From positions 21,520-85,519 of the forward strand of contig NZ_MOBP01000017.1 of the NCBI RefSeq assembly GCF_003732665.1: 64,000 bases of DNA, written 5' to 3'. The stretch comes from Pseudomonas frederiksbergensis (GTDB lineage: Bacteria; Pseudomonadota; Gammaproteobacteria; Pseudomonadales; Pseudomonadaceae). Positions 6,609-16,626 of the stretch are shown here, one piece after another. The notes beneath the pieces are model-generated. The model made no database searches, had not been told where the DNA came from, and saw nothing but the letters and a program-made list of their open reading frames with translations. Position numbers and translations under genes: made by a program. Numbering within the stretch: the first letter of the stretch is position 1; every line of letters begins with the position of its first letter.

Positions 6609-8138
6609 ATGGCCCTGCACCGCGTTGCCCGTTTCGCCGATGTGCCGGAAAACCGGGGCCTTGAGGTCCGGATCGACGACACCAAAATTGTTTTGCTGCG
6701 GGTCGGTGATCAATTGCGCGCCTTCCAGGGCGAATGCCCCCACGCCGGGGCGCCGCTGGCCGAGGGGGCGCTGTGTCATGGGCGGCTGATCTGTCCGTGG
6801 CACAAGGCTGCTTATCGCATCGAAGATGGGGCGCTGTGCGAGCCACCGTCATTGGACGGGCTCCAGCGTTATCCGCTTGAAATGCGTGAAGACGAAGTTT
6901 GGGTCGACGACCAGCCGATGACCGACGCCCACACGCCACCCGCGGATGATGAACGTACTTTTGTGATTGTCGGCGCCGGGGCCGCAGGCACGGCTGCGGC
7001 GGCCGCACTGCGGGAAAAAGGCTTTGGCGGGCGGATTCAACTGATCGACCGCGAGCCTGACGCCGGCTACGACCGCACCGTGCTCAGCAAATTCGTGATC
7101 GCCGGGGAGATGCCGCCGGAAGAAGTCCCGCCTCTGCGCGACGAAGCGTTTTATCGCGAACAACGCATCGAGCAAATCCGTGGCGAAGTGGCCAGCCTCG
7201 ATGCGCACAACAAAACCTTGAAACTGACTGATGGCCAGACCCTGAGCTACGACGCCGCCATGCTGGCCACTGGCGGCATTCCCAAACCACTGGACCTGCC
7301 CGGCGCTGACTTGCCTCAGGTTTTTTTACTGCGCTCTAAAGATCAGGCAACAAAAATTCTGGAAGCCGCCAAACCCGGGCAAAAAGCCGTGATCATCGGT
7401 GACAGTTTTATCGCCCTGGAATCGGCCTCGGCCCTGCGCACCTATGGCTTGGACGTGACCGTGCTCGCCCGCCACGCCGTGCCCTTCGCCGCTCAATTTG
7501 GTGAAACTGTCGGTAAGTCGATTCGCGCCCTGCATGAGGCCCATGGCGTGGTGTTTCATACCGAAGGTGAAGCCGCGTCCATCGAGGGCACCAGCAAGGT
7601 CGAAGCGGTGATTCTGGACAATGGCCAGCGGTTACCGGCGGATCTGGTGCTGGTCGGCATCGGCGTCAGCCCGGCCACCGCGATGTTTGCCGACCTGCCC
7701 AAGGAGAAAGACCAATCGCTGAAGGTCGACGGCGGCATGCGCGTGAGTGATGGGCTGTGGGCGGTCGGTGATATCGCGACCTTCCCGCTCAACGGCCAGC
7801 CACAACGGATCGAGCATTGGCGTCTGGCGCAGCAACAGGCGCGGATCGCAGCCACGAACATGCTCGGCGGTGATGAACATTACCTCGACGTGCCGTATTT
7901 CTGGACCTGGCACTTTGGCAAAAACTACGACTACCTGGGCCATGCCGAAAGTTGGGATGAGGTCGAGTTCAAGGGTGATCCTGACCATCCGCCGTTTATT
8001 GGCCTGTTCGGCAAGCACGGGGTGGTGGTGGCTGCGGTGGCCTGTGAAGAAGAGCGGGCGATGGCGATGCTGGCCGAGCGGATGAAACAGCCGTTGCCGG
8101 TGGATGAGGCTTGGCAGTTGGTTCGAGACCTGAGCTGA
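6609..8138 (+). CDS. Rieske-domain FAD-dependent NAD(P)H reductase (AIFL/rubredoxin-reductase type)
   Basis: 509 residues. Residues 1-100 form a Rieske [2Fe-2S] domain with ligands CPHAG and CPWH (about residues 41-63). A pyridine-nucleotide-disulphide oxidoreductase follows: FAD site VGAGAAGTAAAAAL, substrate region SYDAAMLATGG, NAD site IIGDSFIALESA, second FAD motif LWAVGDIA, and a C-terminal reductase-type domain. It should pass electrons from NAD(P)H through FAD to an acceptor, perhaps via its own Rieske centre. The partner is unknown; no oxygenase gene is adjacent. A REP pair follows its stop. Confidence 0.9.
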   Translation: MALHRVARFADVPENRGLEVRIDDTKIVLLRVGDQLRAFQGECPHAGAPLAEGALCHGRLICPWHKAAYRIEDGALCEPPSLDGLQRYPLEMREDEVWVDDQPMTDAHTPPADDERTFVIVGAGAAGTAAAAALREKGFGGRIQLIDREPDAGYDRTVLSKFVIAGEMPPEEVPPLRDEAFYREQRIEQIRGEVASLDAHNKTLKLTDGQTLSYDAAMLATGGIPKPLDLPGADLPQVFLLRSKDQATKILEAAKPGQKAVIIGDSFIALESASALRTYGLDVTVLARHAVPFAAQFGETVGKSIRALHEAHGVVFHTEGEAASIEGTSKVEAVILDNGQRLPADLVLVGIGVSPATAMFADLPKEKDQSLKVDGGMRVSDGLWAVGDIATFPLNGQPQRIEHWRLAQQQARIAATNMLGGDEHYLDVPYFWTWHFGKNYDYLGHAESWDEVEFKGDPDHPPFIGLFGKHGVVVAAVACEEERAMAMLAERMKQPLPVDEAWQLVRDLS

Positions 8139-8153
8139 ACTTGAACTGGATTT

Positions 8154-8220
8154 GTAGGAGCGAGGCTTGCCCGCGAAGGCGATCTTACGGACGCCTTCGC
8201 GGGCAAGCCTCGCTCCTACA
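8154..8220. repeat. REP pair (BIME)
   Basis: GTAGGAGCGAGGCTTGCCCG is followed after a short spacer by its inverted copy. It lies between the convergent reductase and pgaD genes. Confidence 0.9.
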
Positions 8221-8236
8221 GGGATTTGTGTCGAGT

Positions 8237-8755
8237 TTAGAGATGGATCACCGGTTCGCGATTGTCGTCATCCTCAGCCGGCAAACGAATCACCAGCGGA
8301 TGTTCCAGCGGCGACGCTCGCAGCGCGGGATCAATCGGGAAGTAGTGAGTAATCACATGGCTGACATCGCCGTCCTGATTGTTGTGAATCGTCATCGAGC
8401 CTGGCGTGCGCAGTTTCTCCAACCGATCACCGCTCAACTTGAAGCTTTTGCTCAACCCATGATCATCCACCACCGGCGCGGGCAGGCGACGCTGGGCGAA
8501 GCTCTTGCTTTTGCGATGTTGATAACGCGCCCAGGAAATCAGGATCACCGCGTTCAACACCGCCACCCACAAATAAATCTGCAACGTCCCGAGGGCGTCG
8601 AACACCGACGCATCGATCCGTGGCCCATCGTGGGTATCAATCAGCGGCCACAAGCCACGCACCAACAAATACAGCAGACCGATCCAGGCCAGCACGGTGA
8701 AGAAAGCATCGAGCACGACCAGGAACGGTCGCTGCCGGGTTCTGATGATTTTCAT
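8237..8755 (-). CDS. pgaD: PgaD, PNAG synthase accessory subunit
   Basis: 172 residues with two transmembrane helices near the N-terminus (VVLDAFFTVLAWIGLLYLLVRGLW and LQIYLWVAVLNAVILISWARY) and a charged cytoplasmic tail. This is the size and layout of PgaD, the small inner-membrane partner of the synthase PgaC; in E. coli c-di-GMP acts through the PgaC-PgaD pair. It is the last gene of pgaABCD and overlaps pgaC by 4 nt. Sequence similarity in this family is weak, so the identification leans partly on its position. Confidence 0.88.
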   Translation of the reverse strand: MKIIRTRQRPFLVVLDAFFTVLAWIGLLYLLVRGLWPLIDTHDGPRIDASVFDALGTLQIYLWVAVLNAVILISWARYQHRKSKSFAQRRLPAPVVDDHGLSKSFKLSGDRLEKLRTPGSMTIHNNQDGDVSHVITHYFPIDPALRASPLEHPLVIRLPAEDDDNREPVIHL

Positions 8756-10104
8756 TTGATGACTTCCTCCTCATCGTCCAGCGGCTTGATGCCCCGGTCC
8801 GGACTGACCCAGCGCGCGCGTTTCTGGTGTTGGCCGAACAGCACTTTGGGAAAGCTCACGAGGGTCGTCAGCAGACTGATGAGCCAGAACATCAAGGGAT
8901 ACCAGACGACCCAAAACATGGTTTTGCCCAAACCTTTTTCATAACGCCGGTCGATCAAGATGCTCACGGCAAATTGCACCAGGCAGACCATCGCCAGCAG
9001 CAACCCGGTAAACGCGGGTGGCAGCAGGTGATCCACCGCAATCGCCGCCGGCATTTCGACAAACTTGCCCACACCCCAGAAGATCACCGACAGCAGGAAA
9101 GTGAACGCCCAACCGGTGGACAGGCAGTATTCGAACAGCAGCGGCCACAGGTAGCGATGGCGGTACTGCCAGATGCCACGAATGTTCTTGAACAACACTT
9201 CGGCGCCGCCCTGGGCCCAGCGCAGACGTTGCTTCCACAGGCCGCCGAGGGTTTCCGGCATCAGGATCCAGCACAGGGCACGGGGCTCGTAGAAGATGCT
9301 CCAGTGGTCCAGTTGCAGTTTCCAGCTGATGTCGATGTCTTCAGTGATCATGTCCGGGCTCCAGTAGCCAACCCGGTTCAGGGCTGTGCGGCGGAACGCG
9401 ACGATCACCCCGGAGACGGTAAAAATCCGCCCGAACACCCGTTGCGTGCGTTTGATCAGGCCAATGATCGACGAGAACTCACCGACTTGAACCCGGCCCA
9501 CCAACGTCGAGCGCGTGCGGATGCGCGGGTTGCCGGTCACGGCGCCGAGGCGTGCGTTATCCAGCATCGGCGCCACCAGATACGCCGCCGTATTGGGCGC
9601 CAGCAGCGCATCACCGTCGATGCACACCAGGTACTCGCTGCGCGCCGCGATGGCTCCCATGCGCAGGGCCACGGCTTTGCCCTGGTTTTCCGCCAGGTGC
9701 AGCACCCGCAGGCGTGGGTCTTGCGCCGCCAACGCGTCGAGCACGGCGGCGGTGTTGTCCTTGGAGCCGTCGTTGATCGCGATCACTTCGATGTTCGGGT
9801 AGTGCTGGGCCAGCGCCGCGTGGATGGTGTCGGCGGCGTTGTCACCTTCGTTGTAGCAAGGGATCAGGATCGAAATCAGCGGTTCGCCGGCCAGTGGCGG
9901 CGGCAAGGTGTCGTCCTTCCACGGCCAGTGCCGCTCCCAGTGCAGCCAGAAATACAGGCCGCCGGCGATCCACAGCCCGGACATGAACAGGGGATAAAAG
10001 AACACGAAGTCCATCAGGAATTGCCCGGTGACCAGGAAGATCAGCCCCAGGGGTATCCCCAGAACGATCGCCAGGACCAGCACGGCCAGCAGTCTATCCA
10101 GCAT
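8752..10104 (-). CDS. pgaC: PgaC, poly-beta-1,6-N-acetylglucosamine synthase
   Basis: 450 residues. N-terminal membrane helices are followed by a GT2 catalytic domain: IPCYNEG, INDGSKDN, CIDGDALL (metal-binding Asp), TEDIDISW (catalytic Asp) and QRLRWAQGG (QxxRW). Further membrane helices form the C-terminal third. It polymerises UDP-GlcNAc into PNAG and moves the chain across the inner membrane. It starts 1 nt after the pgaB stop and overlaps pgaD by 4 nt. The length equals that of known PgaC proteins. Confidence 0.96.
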   Translation of the reverse strand: MLDRLLAVLVLAIVLGIPLGLIFLVTGQFLMDFVFFYPLFMSGLWIAGGLYFWLHWERHWPWKDDTLPPPLAGEPLISILIPCYNEGDNAADTIHAALAQHYPNIEVIAINDGSKDNTAAVLDALAAQDPRLRVLHLAENQGKAVALRMGAIAARSEYLVCIDGDALLAPNTAAYLVAPMLDNARLGAVTGNPRIRTRSTLVGRVQVGEFSSIIGLIKRTQRVFGRIFTVSGVIVAFRRTALNRVGYWSPDMITEDIDISWKLQLDHWSIFYEPRALCWILMPETLGGLWKQRLRWAQGGAEVLFKNIRGIWQYRHRYLWPLLFEYCLSTGWAFTFLLSVIFWGVGKFVEMPAAIAVDHLLPPAFTGLLLAMVCLVQFAVSILIDRRYEKGLGKTMFWVVWYPLMFWLISLLTTLVSFPKVLFGQHQKRARWVSPDRGIKPLDDEEEVIK

Positions 10105-10105
10105 G

Positions 10106-12109
10106 TTATGGGTTCCACTTGTTTGAGAGCGCGGGCCGCACGGTTTTCAGGTCCGGCTGGTTCTCGAGGAAGTTGTCCGGGTAGTAGCCGAAACTGGTGG
10201 CGCCCTGACGCTTGAGGCGGCCCATCCAGTCGCTCAGCCGCTCGCCGTCGATGTCGGAGTCGGTCTGTTTGGTCCAGTCCTTGGCCTGCAATTCGAACAC
10301 CGTGCGCTCGAGCGCACCGGGGCGCGCCTTGACCGTGGCCACCAGCGCTTCGAGCCAGGGCCCGGATTGCGCGAGGCTTTGTTTTTCCATCAGCGGCATG
10401 GCCATCGGCGCCGTCCAGTCGTAGGTGGCGAGGAAGTCGTCGAGGTTCTGCGCGAACCAGGCTTCGCTCTGGGGATTGAGCATCGGCTCGGCAAAGATAT
10501 TGCGTGCGGTCAGCACCTGCGGGCCGCGAATGGCGCGGACCTTGGCGGTCAGCTCTTTAGTGAAATCGATCAGGTAGCGACTCTTGAACCGCGTCCAGCG
10601 TTGCAGCGTGGCCGGGTCATTGCGCAACGCGGAAATCGAACCCGGCAAGCCGTTGGCGGCATACACCTTGAGCGCTTCGGGGCTGGCGTCTTCGAAATCC
10701 GAAAGCACCGCGTCGTCGTGGTAAAGGATGCCGTCCACCGAAGTCAGGCGCGCCACGTCTTCGTAGATTTCACCGATGATCCGCCGCACGTTCGGGTCGA
10801 ACGGCGACAGGCGTTTGTACTGGTCCGGGTCCACCGACGTGGTGCCGGTTTTCGGGTCCCAGCGCATGACACGCGGCAGCTTCGCATCCAGGGCAAAACT
10901 CAGCACCGGCATCCAGGCGAAGACCTTGACGTGAGCCCGGGTGCGCAACTGCCAGGCCACGCGGTCGAAGATGTCAGCGCGCACCGGCAAATGGCGGTTG
11001 GGGAAGTACAACGAGTGCACCAGGCCATCGCCTTTCGGGTCGGCGAAGGCTTGCAGAAACACCGTGTTGGCGCCCATGTCGGCCATGCGCTGGATCAGTT
11101 TGCCGAGGTTGATTTCTTGCTGGGCCGGATCGGCGTCGTAGACGTTATCCAGGTCCACATGCACCACGCGCATCGGCGACTCGGCTTGCACCGAGACGAT
11201 GCTGTTGGCGAAGTGCTCACCGTCCGGGTCCGAAGCCACCAGAAAGCGCGGGCTGCTCATCAGGTTGTCGAGGGCATCGAGGCCGTCGTCCAGGGTCAGG
11301 GCCATTTGGTAGCCTTGCTCGTTCACCACTTGCAGCGAAGAGCCGTCCGCCGCGCCGTAAGGCCAGACCCAGACACGCGGCTTGTAGCCGGTGACCTTGC
11401 GGATTTTCTCGGTGATGGTCGCGACGTCAGCGCGCATCCGCGCCTGGAACTCGGCTTCGGTTTCGTAGCGACCGGCGACTGCATCGTAGCGACGGGTCGC
11501 GGCGGCCGGTTGCAGGTTGCCTTGCGGGTTAGCCAACACGCCTTTGTGGCTGGCGTCGGTGTGGGCGGCAATTTCCACCAGTCCGGATTTGGATATTTCG
11601 CGAATCTGATCCCAGGTCAGGAAGTCCGAACGCTGGCGCGGTGTGCCGGCGAAATCCACCGGTTGGTTGAGCGGCGTGTCGATCCACACCCCGACCGGCG
11701 CCAGCAAGGCGTGCCAGTTATAGGCGCGCAGCACCGGCAGTACGCGGGTGTAGAAGCTCGAATAACCGTCGTCGAAACTCAGCAGAATCGCCTTGGGCGG
11801 CAGCTCCGGACCACCGTTGCGGGCGGCCATGATTTGGTCGACGGTCACCGGTTTGTAGTTGTTCTCTCTTAACCAGGCAAGCTGCTCGATCATGCGTTCG
11901 GTGCGTACCGCGACCACCGCTTGATCGGGGTCACGGTCTTCGACGTCGTGATAGGCAATGCCGAGCACGTGGTTTTTCGGCCAGGGCTTTTCGTTGGCCG
12001 CCAACGGGCGCTCGGACGGCGGCGTGAAGGCCGGGGCCTGCTGGGCGCAGGCGCTGACCAGCAGCGCTCCCAGCAGAAGGATGAAACGCGAGATAAAAGG
12101 CATCTTCAA
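10106..12109 (-). CDS. pgaB: PgaB, PNAG N-deacetylase lipoprotein
   Basis: 667 residues, close to the E. coli protein. Lipoprotein signal with lipobox VSAC at residues 18-21. The N-terminal polysaccharide deacetylase domain has AYHDVED and LSFDDGYSSF (metal and catalytic Asp residues), plus WPYGA. The C-terminal half is the glycoside-hydrolase-like domain (VFLQAFADPKGDG, VFAWMPVL, DGILYHDDA). It partly deacetylates periplasmic PNAG so that it can leave through PgaA. It lies 6 nt after pgaA. Confidence 0.96.
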   Translation of the reverse strand: MKMPFISRFILLLGALLVSACAQQAPAFTPPSERPLAANEKPWPKNHVLGIAYHDVEDRDPDQAVVAVRTERMIEQLAWLRENNYKPVTVDQIMAARNGGPELPPKAILLSFDDGYSSFYTRVLPVLRAYNWHALLAPVGVWIDTPLNQPVDFAGTPRQRSDFLTWDQIREISKSGLVEIAAHTDASHKGVLANPQGNLQPAAATRRYDAVAGRYETEAEFQARMRADVATITEKIRKVTGYKPRVWVWPYGAADGSSLQVVNEQGYQMALTLDDGLDALDNLMSSPRFLVASDPDGEHFANSIVSVQAESPMRVVHVDLDNVYDADPAQQEINLGKLIQRMADMGANTVFLQAFADPKGDGLVHSLYFPNRHLPVRADIFDRVAWQLRTRAHVKVFAWMPVLSFALDAKLPRVMRWDPKTGTTSVDPDQYKRLSPFDPNVRRIIGEIYEDVARLTSVDGILYHDDAVLSDFEDASPEALKVYAANGLPGSISALRNDPATLQRWTRFKSRYLIDFTKELTAKVRAIRGPQVLTARNIFAEPMLNPQSEAWFAQNLDDFLATYDWTAPMAMPLMEKQSLAQSGPWLEALVATVKARPGALERTVFELQAKDWTKQTDSDIDGERLSDWMGRLKRQGATSFGYYPDNFLENQPDLKTVRPALSNKWNP

Positions 12110-12115
12110 ACTCTT

Positions 12116-14596
12116 CTAGAAGCGGTAAGTGAGGTCGACGAGCAGGCGCAGATCGGTTTCGCGGTCGCCGTCGTAGGGCCGGTTGATCACGGTCAACAAA
12201 CCGCCCACCTCGAATACGTCGTTCCAGCTATAGCGCTGGCCGTAGCCCAACAGGCCGATGCCGCCGGTGCCGTGATCGCGCTGGCTGTAGGTGCCCGCGC
12301 CGGCCTGGAATTGTTGGCTCCAGGACGTTTCGTAACGGCGGTACAGCACGTGGTTGACGTTGACCGTTGGCAGCACGCTGAAGTCGGATTTGGGGTTGAA
12401 GTACGGCACGTCCTCGGATTCGGAGTTGTGGCTGGTGCCGACTTCCAGGCCGAGGTCGACCTGCACTTTCGGCGCGGTATAGACGCCCTCGCGCCCGGTC
12501 AGCAAGGCTTCGACGCGGTTGTTGCCATCGCTGAAATGCGACGGGCTGACCGCCAGTTTCCATTCGCGGCTTTCATTGGCGCGCCAGCGAATGAAACCAC
12601 TGCCGCCGTTGGCCGTGACGTCGCTGTTCAACGCACGCAGCGGTGTATCCGCCGAGAGGTAAGCGAGGCTGCCGCCGTACTGCCAGTGATCGTCGATGTC
12701 CCGGGCAATCGCCAGCCGTGCGCCTTGCTTGTTGCCGTAGCCGAAGTTGTGATTGGAGACTTCCGCTTCCAGGGTCATGTCGCGGGTACGCCGCTCCACG
12801 CCCAGCCGCTGCGTGCGATCACGGCCGGTGCCTTCCTGGAAATCGCCGGTGGCATAACCGACCCCGGCAAACACCCGCCAGTCTTCGTCGATGGGTGGGC
12901 TGTAGAGCACGGTTTCGATGCCGAAATCCTTGCTGCCCGCGACCGCACCGGCCGTGCTATCCCCACCGCCATAACTCTTGCCGCCGTAGGTCTGCACCCG
13001 CAGCTCGGCCATGTCATGCACGTCGCGCTGGCGCTGCAAACGCTGGACCTGACGGTTGTCCGGGAAACGCGCCGCCACGTCGTCGGTCAGCGCATCCATC
13101 TGCCGCCATTCCTGCAAATCCATGGCGGTGTGGGCTTGAGCGACTTCCAGTCCCATGTCTCGCGGGACCATGCTCTCGGTTTCCTTGAGCTGCAATTCGG
13201 CGCGGCGCGGCCAGTCACGGGCCAGGTACAGGTCGGATTGAGCCAGGCGCAAGCCAATGTTGCCCGGCGCCTGATCGACCAGGGTCTGCAAGCGCTGCTC
13301 GCCGGACGGCAGGTCGGCGCCGTAGGTCCCGGCCTGGGCGGCGAGTTGTTGCGCATCCATCCACTCATCGTTGGGATTGCCCACTGGCAAGCCCTTGAGT
13401 TCGACCCGTGGTTTCTGGGCTTTTGCCAGGTCCTCGGCGACCTTGCGCGCTTCGCCAGCCTTGTCGCTTTCGAGCAGCGCGTAATAGAGCGCGGTGCTGT
13501 CTTCGAGGCGATCACCGACATCCGCGTCCGGCGCGACCAGCACTTGGCGATAGAGGTCGGTGGCGATCTCCGGTTGGCGCTGGTCCAGGTAGGACGAGGC
13601 GACCCAGCGCAGGGCGTAGGTCGGAATCTTCACGCCTTCGCCGATCAATTTCTGGTATTCGCTGATCACATCGGCGGTGCGCGCCCGGGCCTTGAACGCG
13701 CCCATGCGGTCGATGCGCCAGCGGGTGACGTCATCGTGGGCCGCCGGGTCCGGGGTCCAGGTGGCGAGCAATTTGTCGTAGTCAGCCAATGCTCGATCCG
13801 CGATCACATAGCGTTCTTTTTCGCTGCGGGTGGCCAGTTCAGCCAGGCGCACACGCTCGGCGGCCAGGTCACCTTCGATCAGGCGCAAATGCACCGGATC
13901 GATCAGCCCCGGCCGTTGCTTGGCCAGGCGCAGGGCCGGTTCCGGCAGACGCGCACGTTGCAGGGCAAACACGTATTCCCGGGCGACATCAGGCTTGCTG
14001 CCGGCACGGATATAGGCCTGGTCGTATTCGAACAGTGCGTCGTAATTTTTGCCGGCGCGGGTCAAGGCATAGGCCAATGCCAAGCGGCGGGACGGATCGT
14101 CCGGTTTGGCGGCCACCAGGGCTCGGGTGCGGGTCACGGCTTCGTCGGGCTGGCCGGCGTCAGCCTGGGTCAGGGCCAGGCCCAGTTGCAGGTCCGGGTT
14201 CTGAGGCTCCAGCGCCAGGGCCTTGTTGTAGACCTCGGTCGCCGAATCCCAGCGCTTGAGGTTGCGATAGGCACGGGCCGTGGCGGTCAACGCCTGCACC
14301 GGCAGCACGCGGTTGCGGCCCTGGGTTTCATAGACCTGCACCACTTCAGCGTCGAGGCCGGCCCAACTGGCGATCTGCAAATGGTCGCTGACCTGCCCGG
14401 TGGAGGCCTGGCTCGCCGGAACCTGGCGCAGCACGGTCAGTGCGGGCGCGTAGTTGCCCGCACGGGCATCGCGCACCATTTGGTCGTAAGGGGTGTCGGC
14501 AAACGCCAGCATCGGCCAGAGCAACTGGCTGCACAGCGCAACGCCAAACAAGGGGCGTAAGCCACGATGAATCAAGGGACCTGCAAAACGCGGCAT
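12116..14596 (-). CDS. pgaA: PgaA, outer-membrane PNAG porin
   Basis: 826 residues. An N-terminal signal region ends near AFADT. A long TPR-type superhelical periplasmic part follows (repeated ALALEPQNPDLQLGLALTQADAG-like units, residues about 40-500). The C-terminal beta-barrel ends in LRLLVDLTYRF with the terminal Phe used for outer-membrane assembly. It exports PNAG and binds PgaB. It is the first gene of the operon; upstream lie about 180 bp to the YdgA terminator, where the operon promoter should be. No regulator gene for it is seen nearby. Confidence 0.96.
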   Translation of the reverse strand: MPRFAGPLIHRGLRPLFGVALCSQLLWPMLAFADTPYDQMVRDARAGNYAPALTVLRQVPASQASTGQVSDHLQIASWAGLDAEVVQVYETQGRNRVLPVQALTATARAYRNLKRWDSATEVYNKALALEPQNPDLQLGLALTQADAGQPDEAVTRTRALVAAKPDDPSRRLALAYALTRAGKNYDALFEYDQAYIRAGSKPDVAREYVFALQRARLPEPALRLAKQRPGLIDPVHLRLIEGDLAAERVRLAELATRSEKERYVIADRALADYDKLLATWTPDPAAHDDVTRWRIDRMGAFKARARTADVISEYQKLIGEGVKIPTYALRWVASSYLDQRQPEIATDLYRQVLVAPDADVGDRLEDSTALYYALLESDKAGEARKVAEDLAKAQKPRVELKGLPVGNPNDEWMDAQQLAAQAGTYGADLPSGEQRLQTLVDQAPGNIGLRLAQSDLYLARDWPRRAELQLKETESMVPRDMGLEVAQAHTAMDLQEWRQMDALTDDVAARFPDNRQVQRLQRQRDVHDMAELRVQTYGGKSYGGGDSTAGAVAGSKDFGIETVLYSPPIDEDWRVFAGVGYATGDFQEGTGRDRTQRLGVERRTRDMTLEAEVSNHNFGYGNKQGARLAIARDIDDHWQYGGSLAYLSADTPLRALNSDVTANGGSGFIRWRANESREWKLAVSPSHFSDGNNRVEALLTGREGVYTAPKVQVDLGLEVGTSHNSESEDVPYFNPKSDFSVLPTVNVNHVLYRRYETSWSQQFQAGAGTYSQRDHGTGGIGLLGYGQRYSWNDVFEVGGLLTVINRPYDGDRETDLRLLVDLTYRF

Positions 14597-14778
14597 CAGT
14601 CAGCATCCTTCCATGGCCAGCCGGTCGCAATGTCCCCTGCCCATTCACAATGGAAAGCCGGATCGAGAGGGTCCGGCTTGTCGGGGCGCAGTCTTGCACG
14701 CGAGTTTGGTCAGCCCTGCAGAACGCAATAATTCTTCAGATTCGTGATGTTACCTGGCCTCGTTTAAATCCCGGACAG

Positions 14779-14822
14779 CAAAACGCCCGGCGTCTGCGTT
14801 GCGCAGAGGCCGGGCGTTTGCG
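14779..14822 (-). terminator. Rho-independent terminator after ydgA-like gene
   Basis: AAACGCCCGGC and TCTGCG pair with CGCAGA and GCCGGGCGTTT around a TT loop, followed on the minus strand by TTTTGC. It lies 16 bases past the minus-strand stop at 14838. Confidence 0.85.
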
Positions 14823-14837
14823 GTGTAAACCCTGGTT

Positions 14838-16343
14838 TTACTGGACTTGCCCGGCACCACCGAGTTTGCCCATCACGAAGCCGACAAACTGTTCGACGGT
14901 CATTTTCTGGCCGTTGAATTCCACCTGATTGTTGGCGTAATGCAGTTTGGTGACGACATTGGTGCCATCCAGTTTGGCCAACTGCGTACCGACCGCCATG
15001 CTGCTGAACATGTCGCTGGTGGCGGTCGCCTGATCGACGATGACCTTAGCGTCGGTCTGGCCGTCCGCTTGCGCTTGCAGGCTGAGCAGGTCAACCAGCA
15101 TCGGCTTGGACACTTGAATGTTGATGTCCAGCAGGGCGATCAACTGGCGGACCAATTGGTCCGGCGGCAGGTCCATCGACGCCGGTTTGGTCAGGTCGAG
15201 CACCAGGTTGGCGCGGCTTTCACCGTTGGCGGTGTTGAACGACAGGTTCTCCAGCGCGAATTGCGGACCGGCGGCCAGCAGTTTCTCCAGGCCGGATTTG
15301 ACCTGGGCTTCTTCTTCCGGCGTCAGGTTCAGCTCAGGCGCGGGTTCACCGGCGGCTGCGGCTTTGGCGGCGGCCTGCTCGTAGGGTTGCAGCTTGGTCT
15401 GGTAAATCTGCATCAGCGACATGGTTGACGGAATGTCGAGGTTCTTCAGGCTCATGGCCATCTGCGCCGAACCAACGGTCTTACCGTTGAACGACACTTC
15501 GCCCACCTTGTAATCGGCGCGCCCGGAAGCGCTGGTGCCGGATTCTTCGGTCTGGTTCTTCATTTCGAATTTATTGACGCCGACAATCGACTGCTTGGCG
15601 CCGAAGGTGGTTTTGCTGCTGGTCAGCTCGAGGGTGTTCTCGCCGGTGTAGTAGCCGTAAGTACTTTTCACCAGGTTGCTGGCCACGGTCAGGCCATTCA
15701 GCTCGACGGTAACCGGTGCCTGGTCTTCAGACACGGTGGTCAGCTTCAGGCTGTCCATGTAGCCGTCGGCCTTGACCTTCTGGGCCTGGGCGCTGGCGGC
15801 GATGTCCATGTTCAGCCCGGAAAACTTCAGGCTCGACTTGTCGTCCAGCGCCATTTCCAGTGGCAGCAATTCGAAATTACCGTTGGTGGAATTGTCGTAG
15901 CCGATGTTGACCACACCTTTGACCGGCGACAGGCCGTTGGCGGCGGCGAACCATTTTTCCGTCAGCGCGGTTTTTTCCAGTTCGAAGTGGTTGGTGGCCA
16001 TGACCGGCAGCAACTTCAACGAAGCCAGGCGCGAGAAGGGCAGCGGGCCGTGTTCGACGTGATCGACGAAGAGCAATTCCACCGGCGCACCGCCGAACAT
16101 CTCGCCTTCGCCCTTGAGGCGGTAATGGGCGGTGCTGCTGAACACGCCGCGTTCCACGGACACCAGTTCCAGGGACGCCGTGCCGTTGGAACCGACCAGC
16201 GCGGCTTGCAGTTCTTTGTTGGCGTCTACGACGGAAGCGTTGAGCACGCCTTCCAGTTTAGTGCCGGTGTACCAGGCACCGCCGGCGCTGATGGCACCGA
16301 TGGCGACGACAATTCCAAGAAGCACGCCTGCTGATTTATTCAT
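14838..16343 (-). CDS. YdgA family (DUF945) protein
   Basis: 501 residues. An N-terminal hydrophobic helix (GVLLGIVVAIGAISAGGAWY, residues 5-24) anchors or exports a long beta-rich domain typical of DUF945/YdgA. Conserved traits are LELVSVERGVFSSTAHYRL near residue 60 and an FVGFVMGKLGGAG end. Proteins of this family are periplasmic or inner-membrane anchored and of unknown function. It is a single-gene unit followed by a strong terminator. Nothing in the sequence is odd. Confidence 0.88.
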   Translation of the reverse strand: MNKSAGVLLGIVVAIGAISAGGAWYTGTKLEGVLNASVVDANKELQAALVGSNGTASLELVSVERGVFSSTAHYRLKGEGEMFGGAPVELLFVDHVEHGPLPFSRLASLKLLPVMATNHFELEKTALTEKWFAAANGLSPVKGVVNIGYDNSTNGNFELLPLEMALDDKSSLKFSGLNMDIAASAQAQKVKADGYMDSLKLTTVSEDQAPVTVELNGLTVASNLVKSTYGYYTGENTLELTSSKTTFGAKQSIVGVNKFEMKNQTEESGTSASGRADYKVGEVSFNGKTVGSAQMAMSLKNLDIPSTMSLMQIYQTKLQPYEQAAAKAAAAGEPAPELNLTPEEEAQVKSGLEKLLAAGPQFALENLSFNTANGESRANLVLDLTKPASMDLPPDQLVRQLIALLDINIQVSKPMLVDLLSLQAQADGQTDAKVIVDQATATSDMFSSMAVGTQLAKLDGTNVVTKLHYANNQVEFNGQKMTVEQFVGFVMGKLGGAGQVQ

Positions 16344-16531
16344 GAATTACCCGATCAATGTCCGTTGTTGAAAATGTGGTCGTCTTCCCTGAACCCATGA
16401 CGGGTCGTGGTCACGACTGTGCAAAAGTGCGGTGGAGATTAGCATTTGCTGGGCGGGAGGGCTTAATGATTAAAGGTGAAAGAGTGTCTATGGACACCTT
16501 GCAGGGGGCGAGAGTTGCGGCGGTCATGAAA

Positions 16532-16607
16532 TCGCCTTCGCGAGCAAGCCTCGCTCCTACAGAGGATCGCGATCCCCTGTAGGAGCGAGGCTTGCCCGCG
16601 AAGGCGC
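16532..16607. repeat. REP pair (BIME)
   Basis: Two inverted copies of the GAGCGAGGCTTGCCCGCGAA-type element with a short spacer. One arm carries CGCGAGCAAG in place of CGCGGGCAAG. Confidence 0.88.
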
Positions 16608-16626
16608 CAGTCCAGGCAATACAGAA

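Noticed and set aside
8154..8220. REP pairs read as terminators or CRISPR repeats
   Set aside because: They match dispersed Pseudomonas REP/BIME elements found at nine places here; no T-tract and no array structure in most cases.
11921..14560. An 879-codon plus-strand frame over pgaB-pgaA
   Set aside because: Shadow of pgaA; no recognisable motifs and no ribosome binding site.
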